From positions 6,634,001 through 6,698,000 of the forward strand of contig NC_092605.1 in assembly GCF_047663525.1 (NCBI RefSeq): 64,000 nucleotides of DNA, given 5' to 3'. Source of the stretch: Anas platyrhynchos. Taxonomy: Eukaryota > Chordata > Aves > Anseriformes > Anatidae. The position numbers and the translations under genes were made by a program. Positions 1-11,700 of this stretch are shown in pieces. The first letter of the stretch is position 1; the number at the start of each line of letters is the position of its first letter. The notes beneath the pieces were generated by a model. The model ran no database searches, was not told the DNA's origin, and saw only the letters and a list, made by a program, of their open reading frames with translations.

Positions 1-160
1 CTGGGACTGATTTTTAATAGTTTGTTCCAAAGCACTGGATGCAATGGAGATTTCTCATGCCTCTTTCCACTGGGATATATTTATTTTTCCATAGTACATT
101 GTTGGTTGCAATAGGGTTTTTAGAATTTCCTGTCTCGTCACTGCAGCTGCCTCCAAGTAA

Positions 161-628
161 CCAGTTCGCTTTTCCAGACTTAGCAGCATGAAGGCTAGCA
201 CTGCATTTTGTTCACTAGATTTCCATTTTCCTGATGAGAAGTTAGGAAGAGAGGAGAGCAGTTATCTTGCAATAAGCCACTATGAGTTCAACTCAGTGCA
301 CATCAAGATCAGTGCAAAGACTATCACTGGCTTCTGTGAGCTTTGGATCTAATGCACAGCAAAGGCTGAGTTCACCAAAGGAGCAAGGATTTACTCATAC
401 AGTGCATTCCCCAGGGAGTGCCCTGGAAAACATAAGGAGATCTGTGAAACACAGTTGGCTCATCTTCTCAGAAACGTGATCAAAACTGTGCTACCCCAAG
501 AACTAGGACCAGTGCTGAGAGAAGAGGTGGAGCTGCGAGAAAGAACCAGTATGGAGTTGCCTGGACTTCCTGCCCATGCAGCCTCATGGGAGGATGAAAG
601 GTGCGATGAAAGTAAATCATGCTTCTAA
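161..628 (+). other. Unassigned open stretch, one in-frame stop
   Basis: One reading frame is open from 161 to a TAA at 626-628 and is interrupted only by a TAA at 350-352. The second half (353-625) reads as a plausible hydrophilic protein with runs such as AHLLRNVIKTVLPQELGPVL and is rich in Glu, Arg and Leu. I do not recognise it. There is no ATG at the head of the second half; an AG at 359-360 could act as an acceptor. It could be a decayed exon, a pseudogene or chance. In mammals the next gene beyond PECAM1 on this side is TEX2 on the other strand, which this does not resemble. Confidence 0.2.
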
Positions 629-1164
629 AGAGCCTCCACCCTCCCAGCCAAACTTAGCGTCTGACACATCCTGACCCCTCCCTCAGAACAGCACCAGCTG
701 CCAGCCTGGCCTGCTGGGACTCAGGCACAGGCAAAGTAGGCAGCAGGGCCACATTTTATCACTCTTGGCAGTCTGATGATTGAGACAATTGTCTGTTTTG
801 CTTAAGTCTCAGACTGCCGCTGTTCTGAACAAAAGAAAATAGCTGTGGGACTTGGCTGGAAATTCCCCAGACTCCCAATATACTTTGACCTTTTCATAGG
901 GCAGCCAGAGAAAGCAGTATTTTAAGGAAATTAGCTTATTTTGATAGATGTGAAGGACTCTTAGGCAAAGGTGCTATTGACCTGATACTAATTGTGAGCA
1001 TTCCTCACAGTTTGGACTTAAGGACTGATTTAAAGCTGAGGCATTTCGTATTTAAAATACTAAATTTGTAGCCTATTGCTCTAGGAAAAAAAATAATTAA
1101 GAAATCCAATAGCTGGACGAACTTCCTGAACACCCTGTCTTCTGCACTATTATTTGACTTTCAG

Positions 1165-1353
1165 TCAAAAAAGGTGGTTATTGACATGGCATCTGCCTTA
1201 CAGGGAACAGCAGTGAGCGCAGTCAGAAAAATGAAGAGGAAAAGTAATTTGGCTCAGACACAAATAATTGCATCAGACATAACAACTACTGATACCTCTT
1301 CAGCTTCTTCTGTAATGGACACAATTTCTGAAATGCACAGGCAACTCCTTTAA
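1165..1353 (+). other. Candidate terminal exon of an unidentified gene
   Basis: A good acceptor (ATTTGACTTTCAG) at 1164 is followed at once by 62 open codons and a TAA at 1351-1353. The peptide is Lys/Arg-rich at its start and Ser/Thr-rich later, ending in MDTISEMHRQLL. The phase at the acceptor is 0. It lies on the same strand as the open stretch at 161-628 and could belong to the same gene or gene remnant. No family was recognised, and chance cannot be excluded at this length. Confidence 0.2.
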
Positions 1354-4300
1354 AAGACGAATCTGCTTATGAAGCACTTGATTCATTTTAATTTAACAAA
1401 CTGAAACCACAAAAGTGATTTACAAGCAAATATTGGAAAAAAAAAAAGTTTTTAGGTCTTGCATGTTATATCTATCAAACTGGGTAGCCAACACCAATTC
1501 CCCAATTCATATAATTTTCCCAGAGGTCACATTTGTCTGAACCTTTAACTTCCTGAAGGAGATTGTACTCTCAGGCATTTGCTCAAAAATCTCAAAGAAT
1601 AATCAAACATAGTGAAGATCACAAAGGTAAACCCCCTTCTGCAAGCACTAGTAATGTTCAATATCTTTTAGAATTGACCGTTAATATACTTCCACAAATA
1701 TATTCATGTACTTATTAAGATTTATTTCTTAAGGATCCTCCACTGCATTCATACTTTTCTACCTTGCAGTCAAATTTGATCAAAAGTCAAAGCAAACTTT
1801 ACATTTAAATAGACTGGAGCAAAGCTATCCAAAGCAACTGCATAGCTATGTGATGCACTGCTTATCTATTTGATACACTTTTCCTGTGTATCAGTCAGGA
1901 AAAACAGATGTGATTAAAACAATAAACGGTTACTATGTTTCCAAGAATAACCAAAACTGTAGAATGTTATGCATAAAAGAGCAGGTGGACTGCAAGATTA
2001 AGGGCTGTTTGCATATCATTTGGCTAATTTAGACCAGTCTTTCAATCATATCTCATTTTATTGCAGTTCCCACATTACAGAAAGTAAAGTTTAATAAGTG
2101 CTTTGAATTACAGCTCCACCATACCATCCTTTGAGGTTACACTGCAACTCACAGAACATCCTTCTAATATCTAACACTCCATTTTGTCAAAAATAGGAAT
2201 AGTGAGAGGCATAATACTCAGCTTCACACCTCAGCAGAAGGCAAGCAAGGGGTTACGCAGTCAGCTTCTGTAGCTTGTTACAGGTCTAATCTACGCTCAC
2301 TGGAAAACTTTTCAGAATATTAGTGGCTTTTGGGCTTAAGCCTGAAATGAATTGTTTTTTCCTTATGATGCTGCCAGGCAATTCTGCATGAAGAGCCTAA
2401 GGCTGTTCTTCGATGTTTTTACTTTTAACTGCAAGGCTGTGAAAAATTAGTACAATGTATAGGTTCAGCACCAAGGCAGAAGTTCAGGATTCTGAAATTC
2501 TGTTCCCAATGTTGTCACTGTCTGAACGCATTACCTTAAAACAAATGACCTAATTTCTGTGTTTATTCAGCTGTAAAATGAAGATACAACTGACTTGGAA
2601 GTCCTCACAAGATAAAATTCAGTTATGTTTTTGTAAAGTACTTGGAGACCCTCACATGAAAAGTTCCTTAGAAAGGGAATATTGTGTTGGAGGGAGTGGG
2701 ACATGCCTTATAAAACAGAAAATAATAGCAAATTAAAGCACAAAGATCAAAAATTAAACATAGTATACAACAAAACCACTTGATAACATGGATGGGGAGA
2801 AAAAGTGAAGAGATTACAGCCTAAACCTAGACTTTCTAATACAAAGAGAGTAAAGGAAATCCTTTCTCATTTAGTCTTTGACAAACTATTAAGAAACCAA
2901 CTGTGTCTGAACTCATTGCTACCAGAGCATTTATAGATGGTAACTACTGGTAACTGCTAATGCCCACATACAACATAATGCCCAAAGTCTTTTTTACAGG
3001 AGGTAACACATGTAGGGCAGAGTGGCTGGCATATCTCAGACGATTTTGATGGTGCTTAAAACAAGTGAGTAACAACCCATGCTACTAAAGTGATCTTATT
3101 GCTTTAGAGGTTTTTAGAGTTTACTGTTGTAGACTTCACAGATATTTGCTGGGGTTATGCCCAAACACAGTGTAATATTTTATAATGCAGAGCAAACATG
3201 GTTGAACACTTCTTCAACAAGTTGAAGAGTCCAACAAGTTGAACACTTCAACCAGGACGAAGCGTTCATTTGCAGTTTGAGATGGGTTTGAATCACAGCA
3301 TAGCCTCCTAGTTCCTAATGGGGCACGTTCACCTCCAGATTCACATCCTGACACAAGGCCAAACTACTTAGCTTATGCAACACTGATGAAGTAGATGTTA
3401 CAAATGAAGTAGATGTTACAAATATTAATCTCACTGCATTGAATATCATTGGTTTATGAGAAAATATGAGGGTGTTATACAGTTTATCAACACCTATGAT
3501 TTGTTAGCTGCTATTTGGAATGTTCTAATGTGACCTGGATTGCTTTTTAAGGCATTTATCTTCTATTCAGTCACAAATTTAACTCTAATATCTATACAAA
3601 TGCTTCCTTTGTGTGTTTATTTTTTCACTAGCTTACTTACCATTATTAGCTTTTCTGATTTCACTATAAACTGTTTCAGTCCCCTTCTGTACAGGAGCTG
3701 GAAAATGTATTGGCACAGAATCAATTTCTTTTCTTTTTTGTGTTTGCCTTATGAAAAGCTCCTTAAACAAACAGAACACACTGTTTTACTTTCAGAGGAA
3801 ATAGTTACATAAGCAGCAATCAGCCTGTGGAGCCTGTAAGAAAAAACAGCTATACCCCCTCCCCCAAACCCAGTCCATATGGTTCTGAGAGGGAGATGTC
3901 TCACCTGCTACATACAAAATGATGACCAATATAACCTTCCATTTAAAAAAATAACATTCTAATAATGTTCTTGACTTTGTTATTACTTTATTTTTACAAA
4001 AACATCTAACACTAGAGAAGAGTTTCTCAGGATCACTTAAAAGAGCTTCTTCAATTTGTTTTATGTTTTTAGGGATCCCAGACCTGACGAGATCTATAAT
4101 TTGGAAGACTAAGTATGCCTGATTTTGGCAACTAACCTGATTACATCTTATAGTCACAAAACCAATCTATTTTGCTTTTCTTTGAGAAATATCTCAGAAG
4201 AATATCCACAGATTTCACACTGCACATCTTCTATTTAGGTGCTAACTAGGAAGTGTCTCCTCTCAGTTCCTCACTACATCAGGACTCTTCCATTGCTGTG

Positions 4301-7300
4301 CTGAGATCAGGTGGACATAGCAGGAGTAAAGGCTGAAAAGGCTTGTGCAAAGACAGAAAGTAATAAGAAAATGCAGAAAGAAAAGATTTATGCCTCTAAG
4401 GACACAACTGGGAACACAAATGCAGTGTTAGTCTTAGCCATCCATTTTTCACACCCGCGGGGTTGCAAGCTCTGTAAACTTCTGTTTCTCTATGAGGTAG
4501 AAAGCAAAAAGCTTCTTTTTTTTTTTTTTTCACTCCTTATTTGACATCTGTGAAAACCTACCCACAGAGTTTTGATACCACATTTTATAACTATAGACAG
4601 TTACCACAGTAGGGAAGGGCAAAGCCTTGGCCAAAGGCCTGAAAAGCTAAAGAACTCAGTTTCTCTATAGCTAGTGTAAACGCAGCTCTGGCAAGTAAAA
4701 GATTTGAGCAATTTCCTTGCTTTCTTGCATAGTTTAGATTAGTATTAAAGCAAACTGCTCCAGAAAATTGTATGCTTAAAATTATTTTCTTCTGTTGGTA
4801 TAAAAGGCCATCCTGCCTGCATGAGCTTAGGAGCTTGCTGTCTGAGGATCACAAAGCATTTTAGAAACATTCATTAATTTCATTTGAACTGAGTGATTTG
4901 GAAAATCTCAGAATTCTATCAATATCTCCTCTAATTTCTGAGTATCTTCACTGAAGTTAGACTCTTTGTTTTGTTTTGTTTTTTAGATCTTCACTAAGTT
5001 AGATTTTTCTGTGTGAAGTAAAAAATAAAAATAAAACAAAGATGGTTGTATCCTGTCTGCTAGAAAATGGAAAGAGAATTCACGTTTCTGGATACAAAGT
5101 CCTGCATATTAGTTATAAAAACTCTTGAAGAATTCAGGCATATTGATCTGCAGCCAGACTAAAAGTAAGGACTGTTACTATACTGCATTGCTGTGAAGAA
5201 CCTCAGTGGTTCTGGCACCACATTCTAATTTTCTAAAGCTAATTTAATTTTTGTTAATTCTGTTAAGTGTCCATTAAAAGTTGGGACCTAATACAACAGA
5301 ATCAAGATGGAAAACTACTATTAATTTCAACAGTAGGAGCTACATTTCACAAAGCACCTAATCACAGCATTCACACTGCAGTTTTAGCATGAATGTTCTT
5401 TGCAAAATAGTCTGAAGATCATGAAATGCTTATCCTATACGTATGGACTATTGCTTAAATGCTCAATACAAATTTCCAGTGAAGCAAGACGTATTCTTTT
5501 AAGAATTTTAATGAAAGGTAGCTTGTTTCATTTGGAACACAATTTTTAACAGACTACAATCCCAAATATACTCCTGTTGACTCTGGGAAGATTTGGTGGG
5601 AGGCATTTCCTTAGCTTTTTGTTTTGAAAATTTATTACATTGAATTGTGAATTAATGACAGTGCCCATGTTACTTTCTTTGCTAATCTTCCAAAAGTTGT
5701 CTCAGCGCTTGGAGAAATTACTTTCATGATTTGACATTTTGTTCCCACTGACTTTTATAATGTTGCCACCATGCAGATGACTAACCAGCTACAGAAGTAA
5801 AAGCAGCAGCATGTTATTATCCATGATTAGCAGTTTCTCCCTTCTCACTGTATGGATATTTTTTGATCTTATTTTAGTGCTGACATTTGGTTTAGCTCAT
5901 ATTAATAATAAAAGGTCTAAATCATTTGCCATCTTTCTATACAACTAAGCTTTAGAAAAGGTAAGTATTATATTTTTGTGAGGCATATAACCTCCATAAA
6001 TATTCAATTTAATCATTCTTGAGAATGACTGCCTCTTTAAATATCAAATTAACAATCAACTACAACTACCCCAAATAAAAGTTGGCTTGTGAAGCTCCAG
6101 CTCTACCTCATATTTGAGGTAGCCTCTTCACCCCTACTTAGAAAGTAGGTATCAAGTTATTCGCATGTAGACTTTCAAAACAAAGCAGCAAAACTTTGTA
6201 CTTAACAAGCTTACCACCATGCATAACATCATAATGAACCCTGTTCTTTTTTGCTTACCATAGAACCACAGCACATACCAAGTTTTTGATGCACTAGCCT
6301 ATTTACTGTAACACTGTGTTAAAAATCATTTTATAATGGCCAGCTACTGCAGACGTGGCTGAAGAAAACAGGGTGAAACTACAACTGCTTTAAAATGTAT
6401 TAGTCCTTTACCGGCTAAGACAAAGAGTACATCCTTATACAACTACATGAACTTGTTCTGAGGTGGCATTCAGTTATTCCTGATTTCAGAAAGCTACCCA
6501 AAGACAGCTTACATATTGCACTCTTCTTTCACACGATACACAAAATCTGATTCTCCTACTCTTCAGATTAGTATCACCATTGACAACAGTGGCAGGAGGA
6601 ACAAATAGACAGATAAAATAAATTGAAGCTAGTCCTGAGTGATCAAAGAAATCAGGGGTTCTCAAAAGGCAGAAGGAACCAGACTGTACATGCAGTCTGC
6701 TGGATGAGACTTGCATGCCCAGAGAAGAGACAAGTGTGCTATACTTTGTCTTCATTCATAAAATAGGTGATATCAGAACAGAATTGGGATTTGGGGCTAG
6801 ATGATCGTTTGGAAGGTCTGTTCCCTAACAAGGACTGATCATAGCCCACAGAGAGATATAAGTATTTCAATTTGAAACAAAACTCATGCAATAACACCAA
6901 CATGATAAAAGCACTAGTGGCAGTCTTATGGCTGTTAGTTTTGTGGGTGTGCTTGATTACTACAAGGGTATATGATGAAACAGATTTTTGCTTCTCCTTT
7001 CCCAAAAAATAGTCTCATACTCTCCTCATTGCTAAAGGCAATGCAGAACTGAAAGAATTAAACTTGCAGCTTGGTTTCATATAACGCCTTTCATTTAAAC
7101 AGCAACCTCATGATGCTCTGAAAGATTAATGCATTAAATGTTTGCAGTGCAGTTGCCATTTATGTGACCAAAGCATGCATTCACTTGTGTACTGGGTGCA
7201 ACACAAGAAATTGATTAGGGAGCTATAACATCCCAATGTATTTGAAGCGTGGTTCAGCCTTACAGAATAAATTAACATTCTGTATGTCATACATAGGTCT

Positions 7301-8471
7301 GTAACACGAGTCAGCATTTAGTTAGAATAGTCTGATCTAATTTATACACTCTCTTTTAAACAGTATTTTGCAATTTAACTGGATTCAGCTATGATGGAAG
7401 TCTACATAGCACAGACACTTATTACTCAGTCTGGTATACTGGAATCTCAGAAATGAGACGAAAAGCCTATTTTTAGAGATGCTGGTCTTGCATTTAATAG
7501 GATTTTTCATTTAAATTGCAATACGTTAGTATATCTTTACCATTCTACATTGTACAATGCACACTCAGAAAACATTTGGAACAATTAAGTATTAGCCCTA
7601 TTCTGAGAAAGAGTGCAGCTGTGATATCTAAGTGCAAAACTTAGCAGAGGTGAATAAATAGCATGCTTAGAATACGGGGAAAACTCTGTGATGAATGATA
7701 CCAGCATGTCAGAAAAGAGCAAAAGAACAGAAGGACTGGCTTTAGCAAGAGAGCTTTGATGCCAAGCATGAAGAGTGAGCACTTTGGCCAAAGATCTGTA
7801 TTACTAGCTAAACAAGCATGCCTTTGGTCTCTGAAATAAGTGATTGTTCTTTCCTACAAGGGAAAAGCAAATTTGTCCATTCCTTCATCACTTTGCTTCT
7901 GATTAAGTTAAAACAAAGAAGCTAGGGTATAGCATAAATGTCTCTGGTGGGTTTTATTCACTCTTAGGTACTTGAAACTTTTTCTAAGTGTCTGAAAGAT
8001 TTAACAGCTTTCAGCACAAGAGTATAATGATATCACAGTTCTCCAGCTGACACAGAGCGATTCAAGTGTGCGTTTGATGAATAAATTTTAACGGGTTTCT
8101 CCGACAAGGTTGCAGAGACACATAGCTTAGACTCATGGTATGATTTCTGGTTATTGTTGCCATGGAGCTACTGCGAGACATGTGGGCCAAAATTATCTGG
8201 GTATCAATATTCTAATTTTTCTGTCTGATGTCTCACACAACCCAGGATGTTCTCCATCCCTCTCCAGACTAAAAGACTAAGTACACTCTTCTCTCTCCCT
8301 TCTCTATCACAAGTGTATTACAGCTTTCATCCTTCAGCCAGTTCCTTTATAAACAAAAGCGATTCTTCTGATTTCTGTTCTCTCTGTTAACCTACCCTGT
8401 GGCTAACCTCAAACGGCTGTCAGTAAGTTTGGACTCTCTAACATGAGCATTCACAGCAGGCTGCTTTCTGC
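1354..8471. other. AT-rich flank 3' of PECAM1, no supported gene
   Basis: About 7 kb of AT-rich sequence with short open frames on both strands that show no recognisable domain. It should hold the 3' untranslated region of PECAM1 and intergenic DNA. I searched the minus strand by eye for the second PECAM1 tyrosine motif (TxYSEV type) and found no convincing match with an acceptor in the right phase. Confidence 0.5.
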
Positions 8472-8551
8472 TCAGAGACACAGATCTAACTGGGACCCCT
8501 GCTCTGCAGAGACCTCACATGAATGGGATGGGCAAGTGAACAAGAGGATCC
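8472..8551 (-). other. Possible terminal coding exon of PECAM1
   Basis: On the minus strand a strong acceptor (AATCCTTCTTCCCCAG) precedes 8551. Read in phase 1, as the upstream PECAM1 exon requires, the frame is open for 26 codons and ends with TGA at 8474-8472. The peptide ends GSQLDLCL. It lacks the expected TxYxxV tyrosine motif and has only vague likeness to the mammalian PECAM1 C-terminus, so it may be a decoy inside an intron or untranslated region. Confidence 0.2.
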
Positions 8552-8758
8552 CTGGGGAAGAAGGATTGCAATGAACAAGAGCATGGTTGCCACAGCATCA
8601 TCTACGTTAAGGAACACTATTGGCATGAAACCGTCATGCATGCAAAGCACAACCTGCTCTTATATTCATAGATGCCAATGTCAAATCAGAGTCAGGGAGC
8701 AGTAACATGCGTGGAATTAATCCCAAATCATAACCATAGATGCCACACAGTATATTAC

Positions 8759-11700
8759 CTCTGTGAGGATCAAGCGTTGATACTTCAACTTCAGTGTACT
8801 CCACCTCAGCACTCTCAAGGTCAGGTCCTGCCCAAAAATATCAAGAAAATGTTTCTTTGTAGCACTGCATGTTTCACTTGAACAGTGGGCCTGATCCTAC
8901 CGCCACTGAAATTAATGGACATGTCCTCATCGACTTTGATAGGTGCAGGATCAGGCCCTATTTACAGCAGACATGAGTTATCAGAGGTGTAAGGCCTACC
9001 TATTCCTAAGGTCCGCCCCTACCCGAGAAGCAGCAGTACAACACAAACCAAAATTCTGAAACTGTGTGATGTGAGAATTGTGCCTAATTCTTACTTTCTA
9101 TTAAACACCTTCAAAAGTGTCACAACACAAATGGAGTAGGAGATTATCTGGGATTCTCCCCTATTCCTGCTGCAGCTACAGGTTCTCTCTCTTCTATGTT
9201 TCTCCCTGACATTACTTTTTCTTCCTTTTGCATGGCTGCTGGGGCAGGACACTTCCCACTGTCCACTTTGCTCATGTTTAAAAGCCTTCCCTAAGTCCTT
9301 CATGACTACTCTCATCACCTCTCATACTCTCAATTTCTGCTTTGCCACAAAGCAATTTCAGCACTTTTCCCTCGTGTTCTCCATAAAGAGTTGCCCTTCA
9401 AGTTCTCCTTAGAATTTTTACAATGACCACCCATCTACCTCCTCAAAATGCTCCTTTCCACAATGCCCACAAAAAGCTTGACAATGATTAGACAGATGAT
9501 TTACTAAGACTACTGGCCGACCAGTAACTGGATGTAACAGAGACAAGAAACAGCTGTTATTTCCTGCTCTTTTCCTCGGGGTTTTCCTAGATGGATTTCT
9601 ACTGGATTTCTGAAAAAGTTGGAAAGTCTATGGCAGACTGGAACCCTGCAGAAATGCTTGCAGGTTCTTTAGAACAAAAAGATCTGATGACTAGAACTGT
9701 AAAATTTTGGAGCAGCCTTTCAACAGCATTAGTTTTGGAGCAACATTGCAATAGCATTGGTGAGAGAAGGAAAAAAAAAAAAAGCCAAGAAAAAAAAAAC
9801 AACTGTTTCAGAAGAAATATTAGTCAATAACAAAGTTTAAATACATACTTCCTACAATAGGAAAGATTCTTGAGGATCGATACAGCTTTATGTTCCTATG
9901 TTCCAGCTGTCTGTGTGTTTGTTTTACATGAGGGTGTCTCTATTTCTAATTTGACTTATTCGGGCCACAATGGGCTAAGTTCCATACACTGACCATAAGC
10001 TCTTTCCTCTTGCTTGCTGAAGTAAAAGCTATTGTCATACAAATACAGAATGGTTACTGTTATTTTTAGAATTATATAAAGAATAGGCTTCTGTATCTGG
10101 TACATAGATCTTCAATAACCTAGTTGGTTTTAACAAAGCTGCCCAATCTGTAGTGGATAAAGATTAAAACCATTTATTTCCTGCACACATGCAGGTTGCT
10201 ACATCAGAGCTAACTTGATCTGAAACAGGTAGGATAAAAGAAAAAAAAGAAACAAAAGAAAAAAAAAGAATAATTGAGCTAGAGTTTCCAAAGGTTGGTT
10301 CCAAGTTTTTCTGTGAAATTATCCACATATTTAAGCAGTATTCTTTGAATAAATATTTTAAAAACACTGGTCATGAAGAATGCAATATGCTAGATGATAG
10401 TAGTTGATGACACCTTTTAATGATTATAGATATTATCCCATGTGGTGTGTCAAGGCATTTGGCAGGTCATGTTATTCTGATTCATAACAGATTATTTTTA
10501 GGTTTAATGCTTAAATATTTCAAGATCTGTAGAAAGGAATAAAAGACAGAGAAATAAAATAAGTCTGTAGAAAAAAAAAAAAAAACGCTTCTTAATATAT
10601 GTCATATAGAATTTAAAATTCCTACTATTAGTTAGTTGTAAACTGTCCTCCATCTGAAGGCCTCAAATCCAGCAAAATTAATTACACTTCACAATGATGT
10701 TCAGAAATGGGTCCTGTCATTTCCATTCTGCACATGAGGAAAAAGATCTATATTTGTCAGTTTTCTCCACTATCAGAGAGGAGGAGGAAAGGACTGAACC
10801 TATCAAATCCTCACTGCTGCCACAAGAAAACATTACAGCCATCAAATGTAAAAAATAAAAAAAAAAAATAGAATCTATTAAGTTTGAAATTACCTTTATT
10901 TTCATCTGTTGATTTCATGTGATTTTCACCATCTTCAATGTAACCTGATCCTAAAATATTCAAGTAAAAGTTGAGCTGAGAAAATATTTATTAAAGACAA
11001 TCAAATGAATGAGTTAAACAGCTGCAGTTCATATTGCCATTGTTTATTTACATAGGAGAAATTCTACTTTTAGATTCACATCTAAGAGACAGTCATGCAA
11101 CACAGGTGAGTAGGACTTCTTAAATAATCAGGTTAAAAAAAAAAAAAACAAAAAAAAACAGGATAACTTTGCTCATAGCAGGTACTCTAAACAACACGTC
11201 CACCTATTTCATGAAGTACACTGAGATCCAGGAAAGAAAGTGACCAGTAAGGGCAAGTTAACATTGCTACATTGCTGCCAGACTGTGGGAGCACATGCCA
11301 CAACTCAAATTTGCTCTCTGAACTCATTTTTTGCATCTGTCGGAAATCTGTCAAAATGAGGAAGTAATTCTCCTTTACCATCATTTTCCATCTGTAGTAT
11401 TGGTAACTGATTGCCTGGTAGAAGTGCCTGAGCATATTTATAAACAAGCCTTTGTATAAGACATGCTCATAAAAAGCTATGCAAATTCAAAATGATAGAA
11501 AACACTTTGGAGGATGTTATTGTGATTATAGGATTACCAAAAAATTGGCCCCCGTCTAAACCACAACCATGCAAGTCCAAATCTTAGAATAAATATTTAA
11601 TTTGGTCATTAGGTCAATTTACTACTAGTTTTACAGTAAAATATCCTACCAGAATAGTAGTCTCCATCATTGTGCTGTCTTGCCAGTTTTTCATTTGTTG

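Noticed and set aside
4920-4990. Minus-strand codons reading RYSEIRG as a possible second PECAM1 tyrosine motif
   Set aside because: With the only nearby acceptor the phase is wrong and a stop follows after six codons. No Val or Ile precedes the Tyr.
5830-5860. Minus-strand KYPYSEKGE as a possible PECAM1 ITSM
   Set aside because: No acceptor upstream, and Pro instead of Val before the Tyr, with Lys at +3.
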